The notes under the pieces: model-generated
What the model was told of the DNA's origin: nothing
What the model saw: the letters and a program-made list of their open reading frames with translations, nothing else
The model's database searches: none
Shown here: positions 35,813 to 44,114 of the stretch, piece after piece
Position numbering within the stretch: position 1 is the stretch's first letter
How the letters are laid out: every line of letters begins with the position of its first letter
Made by a program: the position numbers and the translations under genes
From: Actinokineospora enzanensis DSM 44649
Lineage (GTDB): Bacteria; Actinomycetota; Actinomycetes; Mycobacteriales; Pseudonocardiaceae
NCBI RefSeq assembly: GCF_000374445.1
Contig: NZ_KB894403.1
Span: 582,435 to 646,434 of the forward strand
Length of the DNA stretch: 64,000 bases
Direction: 5' to 3'

Positions 35813-36481
35813 TTAGCGCTTCCGGATGTTGACGATGGTGTCGTTCCACCGGAACTGGCTGTTCGACCGGTACTGGGTCAGGTTCCAGGTCTGGTAGCGC
35901 TGGTAGGACGGCCACGGGTCGCCGATGTAGATGGTCTGGTTCGACGAGTCGTAGCCGTAGATCACCTCGGCGTGGCCGCCGCCCGAGGTCCAGTAGATGC
36001 CGGTCAGCTGCGGCGAGCCCGCGTCGATCTGCTTGGTGATCGTCGCGAAGCTGACCGGGCCGCCCGCGTCCTGGGCGTTGAAGCCGGTGCCCTGGAAGCC
36101 GCGCACGATCTCGCTGATCTGCGCGCCCTGGTTGACGCACCGACCCTTGCCCGCCGCGCAGAACTGCTGCTGCGAGGCGGTGCCGCCCAGGGAACGCTCG
36201 ATGCTGGAGCCGTCGGCCGCCCAGCACCACTGGTCCTGGGTCTGCACCTGCTGGGTGTAGGTCAGCTTCTTCGCCGCCAAGGGCGCCGCGTCGAGCGAGG
36301 CGCGCCAAGGGGCGATCTCCTTGACCTCGGTGTGCTCGGCGGTCTTGATCAGGCCGTTGGGTCGGGCCTGCGCACCGGACGCGGCCGACGCCGAGCCCGT
36401 CGACGGCAGTACGACCGCGGTGATGGCGGCCGCCGCGGCGATGACCGCAGGCAAGCCTCGTCGGATGGTTGTCCGATCCAC
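35813..36481 (-). CDS. Secreted papain-like cysteine protease (C39/AvrRpt2-like)
   Basis: A 222-residue protein with a signal peptide (to about residue 34, SASA) and a mature papain-like domain. Catalytic features: QTQDQWCWAADGSSIE (Gln and Cys, about 80-90), His in GGGHAEVIYGYD (about 170) and Asp in IYIGDPWPS. The QWCWAA motif is typical of the AvrRpt2/C39-like group. GTG 36481 has GAGGAG 8 nt upstream. It should cleave extracellular or cell-wall-associated proteins. It is the first gene of a two-gene unit with the membrane-anchored protein. Confidence 0.85.
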   Translation of the reverse strand: MDRTTIRRGLPAVIAAAAAITAVVLPSTGSASAASGAQARPNGLIKTAEHTEVKEIAPWRASLDAAPLAAKKLTYTQQVQTQDQWCWAADGSSIERSLGGTASQQQFCAAGKGRCVNQGAQISEIVRGFQGTGFNAQDAGGPVSFATITKQIDAGSPQLTGIYWTSGGGHAEVIYGYDSSNQTIYIGDPWPSYQRYQTWNLTQYRSNSQFRWNDTIVNIRKR

Positions 36482-36971
36482 GAATGTTCTCCTCGCAGGG
36501 TAGGGAACCGTTTCTCCGCACCGGCCATGACCGGGGACAAAGGCCGGATGGAAATACCGTCGCGCGCCTTTTCAGCCGGAACAATGGCAGGCCATTCCCA
36601 ACCGGTGGGAGGTGATCGTTCACCGGCCACCCGGCACCGCGGCACCGGCTCCAGCAGCACCGCCACTCGCCGCGACCTCCGTGAACGGGCGGCGAGCAGG
36701 AACATTCATCGGACATTCACCTGTTGTGAATGACACGCCGCGGTAATGGTGATCGGACTCTTCGGACAAATCCGATGGGCCATCGCCCGCGTCTCGGCAA
36801 ACAGGCGTCCGCCCACGTAATCGCACCGCGCCGGTCGAGCGCTACCGGCGTCGAGCGAATTCCCCGCTGCGCGGGTGGACAAAAAGGAGCCACGCCTCCC
36901 GAGAACGTGGACACGTAGGCCGTACGGTACGGTCCCGCTCCCCACGCCCCGTCCACGGGAGGAGCCGCGCG
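36482..36971. other. 490-bp divergent intergenic region
   Basis: Contains the promoters of the protease unit (leftward) and the 36972 operon (rightward). It carries a palindrome at 36714-36732 and an ATCGGA/TCCGAT inverted pair near 36752-36776. TACGGTACGGT near 36923 is a possible -10 for the rightward operon. No gene supported. Confidence 0.5.
36714..36732. promoter_or_regulatory. Operator-like palindrome
   Basis: CATTCAC and GTGAATG form perfect 7-bp arms around a 5-nt spacer in the divergent region. The form suits a dimeric repressor, but no cognate regulator is evident. Confidence 0.45.
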
Positions 36972-37865
36972 ATGTCCACCTCCGCGCACGTGCAGCCGTC
37001 GGAAGACGACGACGGCGACGCCATCTACCTGGAGCAGACGCTCCGGCACGCACCCACCGACCTGCTGCTCGACGACTCGGCGGGCAAGGGGGTCGTGCGC
37101 GACACCTGGCGCCGGTCCGTCCGCCTGTCGATCACCCTGCTGGTCGTGTTCATTCTCTTCTGGCTGTTCAACGGAGGTCTGGCCGGGGCATCGTCCTCGC
37201 GCGGCAGCAGCAGCAGCAGTGGCGGAGGCTCGACACTGTTGGCGATCGGATTCATCCTGGCGATCCTCGCGTTCGTCGGCACGTGGGTGGTCTTCCTGTT
37301 CCGCGAGCAGCAGGAGGCGGTCAGCGAGTGGTGCACCGTGCTCGCGGGCAAGGCGTGGGCCGCGGAATCGGTGTACAGCCACATCGCGGGCAGGCTGCGT
37401 GACCGGCAGCTGCCCATGCAGTACAACGTCCACCGTCGCGCGACCTCCTTCGGCACGGCCAACCGGCTGGTGATGGTCGACGGCAACTACTGGGTCTTCG
37501 TGTCCGCGTTCCGCTACGGCACCGGTCTATACCTGGGCTGGACGATGTGGCGGATCCGCAAGGGCACCGTGCTGCTCGCCGACGTCAACCGCGCCAACCG
37601 CACCGATTTCGTCGGGAGCGTGATGAACGAGGAACGGTTGAAGGCGATGCGCGAGACCGTGCACGCGGTGTGCCGCGAGGCACTGCACACCGCCATCCGG
37701 AATGTCAACGTGGCCGAGAACTACGGCTTCCCCGGTGGCATGCCCGCCATCGAGGGCCTGCCCTACGCCGCCGCCGCGCCACAGCCGGGTCCCGCCCAGC
37801 CGGTTCACTCGCAGACGGGCCACCACCCCCAGCCGGGGCCGCCGCAGCCCAGGCAGGCGCGATGA
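36972..37865 (+). CDS. Membrane protein of unknown function (two-gene module, part 1)
   Basis: A 297-residue protein with an acidic cytoplasmic start, two TM helices (about 55-75 and 93-113) separated by a short Ser/Gly-rich loop, and a C-terminal cytoplasmic domain of about 150 residues followed by a Pro/Gln-rich tail. GGGAGGAG precedes the ATG. It is not a recognised family. The stop overlaps the next gene's start (ATGA), so the products probably interact, with this one anchoring the partner at the membrane. Confidence 0.75.
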   Translation: MSTSAHVQPSEDDDGDAIYLEQTLRHAPTDLLLDDSAGKGVVRDTWRRSVRLSITLLVVFILFWLFNGGLAGASSSRGSSSSSGGGSTLLAIGFILAILAFVGTWVVFLFREQQEAVSEWCTVLAGKAWAAESVYSHIAGRLRDRQLPMQYNVHRRATSFGTANRLVMVDGNYWVFVSAFRYGTGLYLGWTMWRIRKGTVLLADVNRANRTDFVGSVMNEERLKAMRETVHAVCREALHTAIRNVNVAENYGFPGGMPAIEGLPYAAAAPQPGPAQPVHSQTGHHPQPGPPQPRQAR

Positions 37866-39058
37866 CGCGGGCGGGGCTGGTCATCGCGGGCGACGCGAGC
37901 CGGTCGTGGGTCTGGGCGGCGAGCCGGATAGGCCCCGCGGCCACCGCCGTGGTCGGTTCCCCGACGCCGGAACCGCCGCCCGCGCCGCCCTTCGGGGTGC
38001 ACAACGTCCAATCCGGACCGGCGCGGTCGGTCGTGCAGACCGGACAGGTGTTCGGCGGCCTGCACATCCACGGCCACGAGACCGCCCAGGTGCCGGACGA
38101 CTCGGCGTGGCTGCGGTCTTGTTGGGAGCCGCTCGTCGACGCGAACGCGACCGTCGAGATCCGGTACCTGAACCGCCCCGGCGAGTCCTGTGTGGACGCC
38201 TACCTGCTGGTCCGCGCCGAGGGCCCGGAGCCGGACCGGACCGAACAGCTCGTGGCGGACCTGCGCGACCATCTCGCCGTGCTGCCCGCGCACGCCACCG
38301 CGACCCCGGTCACCGACGACGCCGAGACACTGCGGGTCCTCGACCCGTTCCGCCCCGACAGCGCGGGCATCCTGGAGATCCGCAAACGGCTGACCTCCCG
38401 ACCCACGCGCCGCGACGACGCTCACCATCCGTGGCTGACCGCGGTGACGCCGTTCGTGCGCCAACACAGGCCCTGGGAGCCGTTGTGGTCGGCGTTGGCC
38501 GGGCTGCCATTCCGCGCCATGTTGTCGATCGGACTGCGGCCCTACCGGGTCGGCCCGGGGTTGCGGGCCCATCTCGCGCAACGCGCCACCGACCTGTCCC
38601 GGCTCGCCCGGCCCGGACCGTCGACCACGGCGGTGTGGCGGGTGGCCCGACCGGCGGACGAGTTCGCGGCCGCCGCCTACCCGCTCGCCACCGACGCCCT
38701 GCACCGCTACACCGATCACGCGTTCCTGTTCCGCGCGTCGATCGCCGCCGAGCAACCGGTGCCGGGTCTGCTGGCGGAGCTGGCGGCCGACACCGTGTCG
38801 GCGCGCGCCGCCGACCGCGGGTTCGCGGGCGCGGGACCGGCGCTCGTGCGTCCGCACCCGGCCGAGTTCCCGACGGCGTGGCGCAACATCACCTCGCTCG
38901 ACTTCACGCCGCTGGCCGCCGAGGCCCAGGGGGCTCCGCCGGAGGCGGTCGACGAGGTGGCGCGGCACCTGCTGGCGATCGTGGACCTGGACGAGGCCGC
39001 CGCCGTGTTCCGGCTGCCCTACCGCGACGCCGGTCAGGCCTCCCCGTTCGGCGGGTGA
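37862..39058 (+). CDS. Cytosolic protein of unknown function (two-gene module, part 2)
   Basis: A 398-residue protein without signal peptide. Early on it carries ARSVVQTGQVFGGLHIHG (about 58-75), a short beta-strand motif like the VVQAGDIHGDVHFH element that recurs in actinobacterial conflict and effector-associated proteins. The rest is alpha/beta with an Ala-rich C-terminal half; no enzymatic motif is visible. Translationally coupled to the membrane protein upstream and followed by a terminator. Confidence 0.7.
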   Translation: MTRAGLVIAGDASRSWVWAASRIGPAATAVVGSPTPEPPPAPPFGVHNVQSGPARSVVQTGQVFGGLHIHGHETAQVPDDSAWLRSCWEPLVDANATVEIRYLNRPGESCVDAYLLVRAEGPEPDRTEQLVADLRDHLAVLPAHATATPVTDDAETLRVLDPFRPDSAGILEIRKRLTSRPTRRDDAHHPWLTAVTPFVRQHRPWEPLWSALAGLPFRAMLSIGLRPYRVGPGLRAHLAQRATDLSRLARPGPSTTAVWRVARPADEFAAAAYPLATDALHRYTDHAFLFRASIAAEQPVPGLLAELAADTVSARAADRGFAGAGPALVRPHPAEFPTAWRNITSLDFTPLAAEAQGAPPEAVDEVARHLLAIVDLDEAAAVFRLPYRDAGQASPFGG

Positions 39059-39060
39059 CC

Positions 39061-39090
39061 TCCGCGGTGCCCGGAGAGGGGCACCGCGGA
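39061..39090 (+). terminator. Hairpin terminator of the 36972-39058 operon
   Basis: An 11-bp stem (TCCGCGGTGCC with GGCACCGCGGA) and an 8-nt loop, 2 bp past the stop. Confidence 0.8.
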
Positions 39091-39110
39091 AGTCCGCACC
39101 GGTGCCGCGA

Positions 39111-39278
39111 CTAGTGGTGCGACCCAGAACGTCGACCATGTCTCGACCCGCCCACGACGTGCCTGACGGCACCGCCGGAAACGACCGAGTACATCCAGTA
39201 CGAGGCCGTCCCGGCGGCACCGCCAGCCACGCCATGGACCCGCCGATACACGGCCGACATTCTGGGTCGCACCACTAG
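39111..39278. mobile_element. 168-bp MITE-like element with 19-bp perfect terminal inverted repeats
   Basis: The ends are perfect 19-bp inverted repeats (39111-39129 and 39260-39278), each finishing in the palindrome CTAG, which may include a TA target duplication as in IS630/Tc1-type transposition. The interior has no gene but has a direct CGGCACCGCC pair. The right end overlaps the 3' end of the secreted-protein gene: its TAG stop (39275-39277) lies within the CTAG of the repeat. A mobile element moved by a transposase elsewhere is the best reading; a large RNA hairpin is the alternative. Confidence 0.7.
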
Positions 39279-40186
39279 ACCGTGACGCGCCAGTGGCTGT
39301 TCGCGGTCACGTTCTCGAACTTCAGCGTCGGGCAGTCATAGTCCGCGGGCCGCGGGGTCGCGGTGGGTCGCAGCGGCGAGTTCGACTGCGTTGCGGCGAC
39401 CCACTGGCCGCCGATCCGCAGCTTGATCGAGCTCGACTCGAACACCGTGCCGCGGGCGTCGTTGCAGTAGTACGCGCGGCCGGTGGAGTTGTTGTGCGTC
39501 GCGTAGATCTCGAAGATGTCCCAGCCCTCGTTGAGGGTGCTCTGGTCGGAGCCGCTCTGGGTGAACAGCGCGTCCCACGCCCCGGTCTTGACGTTCTGCA
39601 GCTGCGCGACCCAGGTGTTGCTGGAGGCGTTGGTGCGCACCTCCTGCACGGTGTATGCGGGGTGGCCGTTGACCGTGGTGGTGTAGTTCGACAGGAACGA
39701 GCTGTCGATCTGCACGACCTTCGCGGGCGAGACGGACTTGCACCAGTCCCACGCCCAGACCTGGGCGCCCTGGCCGAGCCCGTAGGCGGTGACGACCTCG
39801 ATGCACGAGTGCCCGGTGGGCTTCATGGTGGGCGCGTAGACGACGTCGGACCGGTTGGAGATGCGCAGGTTCGGGGTCACGCTCTGGGTCACCACGAACC
39901 CGTCGGCGTTGCTGTTGAGCTGCGGCTCCGGACCCCAGAACGTGTGCTTCTGCGCCGCTGCCCGCGGCGCGACCGCCTTGCCCGCCTGCTCGCGGCGCAG
40001 CTGCAGGAACCGGTCCGCCGACGGGCCCGCGGCGGCCTTGGCGGCGTCCCCGGTCAGTCCGGGCACCTCCCGCGCCAGGGCCGGGGCGGGGACCGCGGAA
40101 CCCGCCGCGGCGGCCGAGTGCGCGCCCACGGCGGCGGCCGCGATCAGTCCGGCGGAACAGGCCATGACCAACAATTTCCGCTTCAC
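39275..40186 (-). CDS. Secreted protein of unknown function
   Basis: A 303-residue exported protein with a signal peptide (KRKLLVMACSAGLIAAAAVG, Ala-rich cleavage near 28), a helical proregion to about 80, and a beta-rich Trp/Asn/Thr-rich mature domain containing four Cys likely to pair. The composition suggests a carbohydrate-binding or beta-sandwich domain, but no family is recognised. GTG 40186 has AAGGAAA upstream. The stop codon is provided by the CTAG terminus of the adjoining MITE-like element, so the original C-terminus may have been longer or different. Confidence 0.75.
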   Translation of the reverse strand: MKRKLLVMACSAGLIAAAAVGAHSAAAAGSAVPAPALAREVPGLTGDAAKAAAGPSADRFLQLRREQAGKAVAPRAAAQKHTFWGPEPQLNSNADGFVVTQSVTPNLRISNRSDVVYAPTMKPTGHSCIEVVTAYGLGQGAQVWAWDWCKSVSPAKVVQIDSSFLSNYTTTVNGHPAYTVQEVRTNASSNTWVAQLQNVKTGAWDALFTQSGSDQSTLNEGWDIFEIYATHNNSTGRAYYCNDARGTVFESSSIKLRIGGQWVAATQSNSPLRPTATPRPADYDCPTLKFENVTANSHWRVTV

Positions 40187-40555
40187 GGTATTTCCTTGTG
40201 TTCGCAGGGAAGGAATCGTGCGGGCGTCGGGACAACCGACCCGCGGTACTTAAATGCTATGTCCGGGATTCCTTCCGACCGCGGGGTTGCCATTCCCATT
40301 GAGACTGTTCACACAGGTCAGCGCGGTGATAGCACTTTTTCGAGCGCCAAGTTATACCGGCGTCAAGAACCGGCAACCCGACAATCCGGACGGCTTCGCC
40401 GGATTGTCGGAGCGCGCGGGAGCGGTTCGGGCGCGGCGTCGGCGAGCGGCGGACGGAGTGGTGGAAGTGGCCGAAAACCACCATCGGAGGGCCGAGCCCG
40501 GACTGTCGGTCCGGTGCCCTAACATGTCGCCGTCCGATCGACGTGGGGGTTGGGG
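40187..40555. other. 369-bp divergent intergenic region
   Basis: Holds promoters for the secreted protein (leftward) and the PLDc_N protein (rightward). A GTTATACC -10-like block at about 40361 is followed by a strong hairpin at 40378-40410. TAACAT at about 40520 may be the proximal -10 for the 40556 gene. No coding sequence supported. Confidence 0.5.
40378..40410. other. 12-bp perfect hairpin in a divergent promoter region
   Basis: CCGACAATCCGG (40378-40389) pairs with CCGGATTGTCGG (40399-40410) around a 9-nt loop. It could end a short transcript from the -10-like block at 40361, attenuate the downstream gene, or serve as an operator. Confidence 0.55.
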
Positions 40556-40918
40556 ATGTTGTATTTCGAAGGGTTGTTCGGGCTCGCCGTGATGGGCCTG
40601 TGGATCTTCTGCCTGGTCGACGTGATCACCACGCCGGACGGGCTGCCGCGGAACCTGCCCAAGTTCGGCTGGCTGATGGTCGTGCTGTTCCTGCCGCTCA
40701 TCGGTTCCCTGCTGTGGCTGGTAGCCGGGAAGCCGGAGCAGGCGGGCCGGTACCGGCCGGGGGCGTACGAGCGGAGCGCGCCGCGCTTCCCCGAGTACGA
40801 CCGGCCGGGTCGGTTCGCGGCCAACGACTCGGCGTCCGACGAGGAGTTCCTCCGACGCTGCCGGGAACGGGCCGAGGAGCAGCGGCGCAAGGCACGCGAC
40901 AACAAGCAGGAGTTCTGA
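40556..40918 (+). CDS. Small membrane protein with PLDc_N-type domain
   Basis: A 120-residue protein with two TM helices (about 4-24 and 39-58) and the Trp/Pro-rich spacing typical of the cardiolipin-synthase N-terminal (PLDc_N) domain (VVLFLPLIGSLLWLVAGKP). A charged cytoplasmic tail follows (RRCRERAEEQRRKARDNKQ). No phospholipase D catalytic domain is attached, as is usual for free-standing actinobacterial members. ATG 40556 has GGGGG 6 nt upstream; a TTG at 40550 is in frame. Confidence 0.8.
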   Translation: MLYFEGLFGLAVMGLWIFCLVDVITTPDGLPRNLPKFGWLMVVLFLPLIGSLLWLVAGKPEQAGRYRPGAYERSAPRFPEYDRPGRFAANDSASDEEFLRRCRERAEEQRRKARDNKQEF

Positions 40919-40995
40919 CCGGTTTGACCCAGGACGGCACTGCGCTGCTGGACAGCATGGTGTTGCTGAACTGCACGGTGTTCCCGGACGACATG

Positions 40996-41030
40996 GTGTC
41001 CGGCGCGACCCCCAGGTCCGCGCCGGACAC
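40996..41030 (-). terminator. Hairpin terminator between convergent genes
   Basis: A 12-bp perfect stem (40996-41007 with 41019-41030) lies 13 bp past the stop of the ABC-2 permease gene and can also serve the rightward 40556 gene. Confidence 0.75.
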
Positions 41031-41042
41031 CGCTCCCCCGGC

Positions 41043-41810
41043 TCAGGCGTCCCGCGAGCGCAGCACCAGGTAGCCGCCCGCGAGGGCCAGCGCGGTCCAT
41101 GCCGCCATCACCAGCAGGCCGGTCCACGGTCCGAGCACCGAGCCGGTCGGGTAGTGCCGGAAGATGATCTGGTTTCCCGCCTGGTCCGGCAGGAACTGCC
41201 CGACCACCCGGACCCCGGGTACGTGGCCGAGGATGTTCGACACCATGAAGAAGAACGGGATCAGCGTGCCGATGGCGACCGCCGGGCTGCGCAGCATCGC
41301 GGTCACGCCCATGGAGATCACCGCGATCATCGTCAGGTACAGACCGGTGCCGAACACCGCCCCGAACACACCGGGATCGGTGATCGCGCCGCCGTGCGAG
41401 CCCAATGCGGCCTGCGAGCCGAAATACATCACGAACACGGTCAGCTCGGATACCGCGAACGCGAGCGCGCCACCGACGAACATCTTGGCTCGATAGAACT
41501 CACTGCGACGAGGCACGGCCGCCAGCGCGGCTCGGATAGTGCCGCCGCGGTATTCCGAGCCCACCACCAGAACGCCGAACACCACGAGGACCAACTGGCC
41601 GTACTCGACCATGGACATCGCGAAGTCCGACGGGTCGAACGTGGCGCGGGACTCGGCGCCGAGCCGGTCGAATGTCGTGGACAGGTAGAACGACACGCCG
41701 ACACCGAAGGCCACGGTGATCACGAACGCGAGCACCAGCGTCCACGCCGTCGACCGGAGCGTGCGGATCTTGGTGAGCTCGGCCGCGGCGAGCCGGGGGA
41801 ACGTGGTCAC
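41043..41810 (-). CDS. ABC-2 type transporter permease
   Basis: A 255-residue membrane protein with about six TM helices (near 20, 67, 107, 145, 175 and 230), a cytoplasmic N-terminus (TTFPRLAAAELTKIRTLRS) and no large soluble domain. GTG 41810 overlaps the ATPase stop (GTGA). With the ATPase it forms a small export system of the BcrAB/drug-resistance class, divergent from a kinase/regulator pair. Confidence 0.9.
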   Translation of the reverse strand: MTTFPRLAAAELTKIRTLRSTAWTLVLAFVITVAFGVGVSFYLSTTFDRLGAESRATFDPSDFAMSMVEYGQLVLVVFGVLVVGSEYRGGTIRAALAAVPRRSEFYRAKMFVGGALAFAVSELTVFVMYFGSQAALGSHGGAITDPGVFGAVFGTGLYLTMIAVISMGVTAMLRSPAVAIGTLIPFFFMVSNILGHVPGVRVVGQFLPDQAGNQIIFRHYPTGSVLGPWTGLLVMAAWTALALAGGYLVLRSRDA

Positions 41811-42724
41811 CGGCCCGCCCCGTCCGCGGCGCGGAACTCGACCGAGTCGGCGGTCAGCCGCATGAACGCCTCCTCCAGCGAGGCGGTCCGCGGGCTGAGC
41901 TCGTCCACGGCGAGCCCGTCCGCCGCGGCCAGCGCGCCGATTCGGGCGGGCTCGACCTCGTCCACCTCCAGCGTGTCGTCCGGCCCGGCCACCGCCCCGA
42001 TGCCCGCCGCGGTGAGCAGGGCCAGCATCCGGGCCGGGTCCGGGGTGCGGACCAGGACGTGCGAGCGGGCGTTGCGGCGGATGAACCCGGCCATGTCGGT
42101 GTCGGCCAGCAGCCTGCCCCGGCCGATGACCACCAGGTGGTCGGCGGTGAGCGCCATCTCGCTCATCAGGTGGCTGGACACGAACACCGCGCGCCCCTCG
42201 GCGGCCAGGTCCCGCATCAGCGTGCGGATCCACCGGATGCCCTCCGGGTCCAGCCCGTTGACCGGCTCGTCGAGCAGCAGCACGGCCGGGTCGCCGAGCA
42301 GCGCGGCGGCGATGCCCAGCCGCTGGCCCATGCCCAGGGAGAACTCGCCCGCGCGCCGGTCCACCGCGCCGCCAAGGCCGACCAGGTCGATCACCTCGCG
42401 GACGCGGGCCCGGCCGATCCCGTTGGTCTGCGCCAGCCACAGCAGGTGGTTGCGGGCGGATCGGCCCGGGTGCACGGCCTTCGCCTCCAGCAGCGCGCCG
42501 ACGTGCCGCAACGGTTCGCGCAGCGCGTGGTAGGGCTTGCCGTCCACCAGGACGTCGCCCGCGGCGGGCACGTCGAGGCCGAGCATCATCCGCATGGTCG
42601 TGGACTTCCCGGCGCCGTTGGGGCCGAGAAACCCGGTGACCCGGCCGGGGGCCACGGTGAAGGTCAGGTCGTCCACGGCCAGGGTCGGTCCGTAGCGCTT
42701 GGTCAGGTTTCGCACCTCGATCAT
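41807..42724 (-). CDS. ABC-2 transporter ATP-binding protein (BcrA/DrrA type)
   Basis: A 305-residue ATPase: Walker A GPNGAGKSTTMRM (about 33), signature FSLGMGQRLGIAAAL, in which the family's usual LSGGM is LGMGQ-like, Walker B VLLLDEPVNGLDPEG and H-loop FVSSHLMSEM. The C-terminal 85 residues are the extension found in drug or bacteriocin-resistance exporters. Encoded with its permease; likely controlled by the divergent system at 42894-44779. Confidence 0.92.
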   Translation of the reverse strand: MIEVRNLTKRYGPTLAVDDLTFTVAPGRVTGFLGPNGAGKSTTMRMMLGLDVPAAGDVLVDGKPYHALREPLRHVGALLEAKAVHPGRSARNHLLWLAQTNGIGRARVREVIDLVGLGGAVDRRAGEFSLGMGQRLGIAAALLGDPAVLLLDEPVNGLDPEGIRWIRTLMRDLAAEGRAVFVSSHLMSEMALTADHLVVIGRGRLLADTDMAGFIRRNARSHVLVRTPDPARMLALLTAAGIGAVAGPDDTLEVDEVEPARIGALAAADGLAVDELSPRTASLEEAFMRLTADSVEFRAADGAGR

Positions 42725-42893
42725 GACCGGCACGCTCCCGCGCCGGGCCGGGTCGACACATCGGCCCGACACCCGAGTTCGCGCCTCCGCCCCACGGCGG
42801 AACGCGGGCACGTTCCGGCGGGCGGACTCATACCGTGGTCTGTCATCCCGTGGTCCGACGCGGTTTCCGGGGCGGGTGAATACAGTGGGACGG

Positions 42894-44114
42894 GTGCACG
42901 AGCCAGGCCCGCGTCCCGACTCAGCACGTCTCGTCTCAGCACGTCTCGTCTCTGCGCGTCCGGACTCCGTGCGGCGGTGGAGTCGCGGCGCGTTGGTCGC
43001 GGCCGACGGTGTCATCGCGTGCGTCTACGCGTTGGTGCTGCCGATGATGACCCGGGACGGCCCGACGCCCGGTCCGGCGCTGTGGTGGCAGGGCATGGTG
43101 GTGGCCGGGATCGCGCTGCCCTGCGCGGCGCGCCGGGTGTGGCCGGTCCCGGTGTTCTGGACCGTCCTGGCCGTCACGGTGTTCGGCTGGTCCACCGGGC
43201 ACCTGCGCGAGCCGTTCGCGGCGGCGGCGTTCGCGCTCTACCCGGTGGCGCTCGCGGACGCGCCGCGCCGGGGTCCGTCCACGCGGGTGATCGCGTCGGT
43301 CAGCCTGGGGCTGTTGGCGGTCGGCCTCGTCGCGGGCACCCCGGTGGCATGGCAGGGCGACCTGGTCCGGCTGCTGCCCCTCGGGCCGGTGATGCCGGGC
43401 GCGTCATGGGCGATCGGGCGGGCCCTGCGCGATCGGAGGGCCGCGGCCGCGCGGGTGACCGAGGAGCTGGCGGGGCGCGCGGTCGCCGAGGAACGGCTGC
43501 GGATCGCGCGCGAGCTGCACGACAGCGTGGCGCACAGCATGGGCGTGGTCGCGGCGAAGGCCGGTGTCACCCGGCTGCTCCTCCCGGCGGGCACCGACGC
43601 GTCCGTGCGCGCCGCCTTGCACACCATCGAGACCACGAGCCGGGAGGCGCTCACCGAGATGCGCCGCATGCTCGGCGTGTTGCGCACGGAGGTCGGGCCG
43701 GATGAGCTGGCGCCCGCGCCCGGTATCGCACAGCTGCCCGAGTTGGTGCGGCAGGCGGCGACTGTCGGGGTGCGGGCGGAGCTGGATGTGCGCGCGGCGG
43801 GGGATCTTCCGGACACCGTGCAGCTGACTGTCTACCGCATCGTGCAGGAGGCGTTGACGAACGTGGTCAAGCACGCGGGCCCGACCCGCTGCCGGGTCGT
43901 CGTGGCGGCGACCGGGCAGGAGGTCCGGATCGAGGTCGCCGACGACGGCGAGACGGACCTTGCCGACCCGGCGGCGGGCGCGGGCGGCCACGGCCTGGTG
44001 GGGATGCGCGAGCGGGTGGCCATGTACGGCGGCGAGTTCTCCGCAGGCAGGCGCGACATCCGCGGGTTCTACGTCAGCGCGAGCCTGCCCTACCGCGCGG
44101 GGGAACGCCGGTGA
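42894..44114 (+). CDS. NarL-type sensor histidine kinase
   Basis: A 406-residue kinase with about five hydrophobic segments (about 25-165), HisKA_3 motif RIARELHDSVAHSMGVVAAK (His about 211) and HATPase (EALTNVVKHAGP, VADDGETDLADPAAGAGGHGL). The GTG start at 42894 lies about 10 nt after a TACAGT -10-like sequence, so the mRNA leader is very short. The first 20 codons contain a small tandem repeat (CAGCACGTCTCGTCT) giving repeated SARLV. Paired with the regulator gene (GTGA overlap) and divergent from the ABC-2 exporter. Confidence 0.9.
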   Translation: MHEPGPRPDSARLVSARLVSARPDSVRRWSRGALVAADGVIACVYALVLPMMTRDGPTPGPALWWQGMVVAGIALPCAARRVWPVPVFWTVLAVTVFGWSTGHLREPFAAAAFALYPVALADAPRRGPSTRVIASVSLGLLAVGLVAGTPVAWQGDLVRLLPLGPVMPGASWAIGRALRDRRAAAARVTEELAGRAVAEERLRIARELHDSVAHSMGVVAAKAGVTRLLLPAGTDASVRAALHTIETTSREALTEMRRMLGVLRTEVGPDELAPAPGIAQLPELVRQAATVGVRAELDVRAAGDLPDTVQLTVYRIVQEALTNVVKHAGPTRCRVVVAATGQEVRIEVADDGETDLADPAAGAGGHGLVGMRERVAMYGGEFSAGRRDIRGFYVSASLPYRAGERR

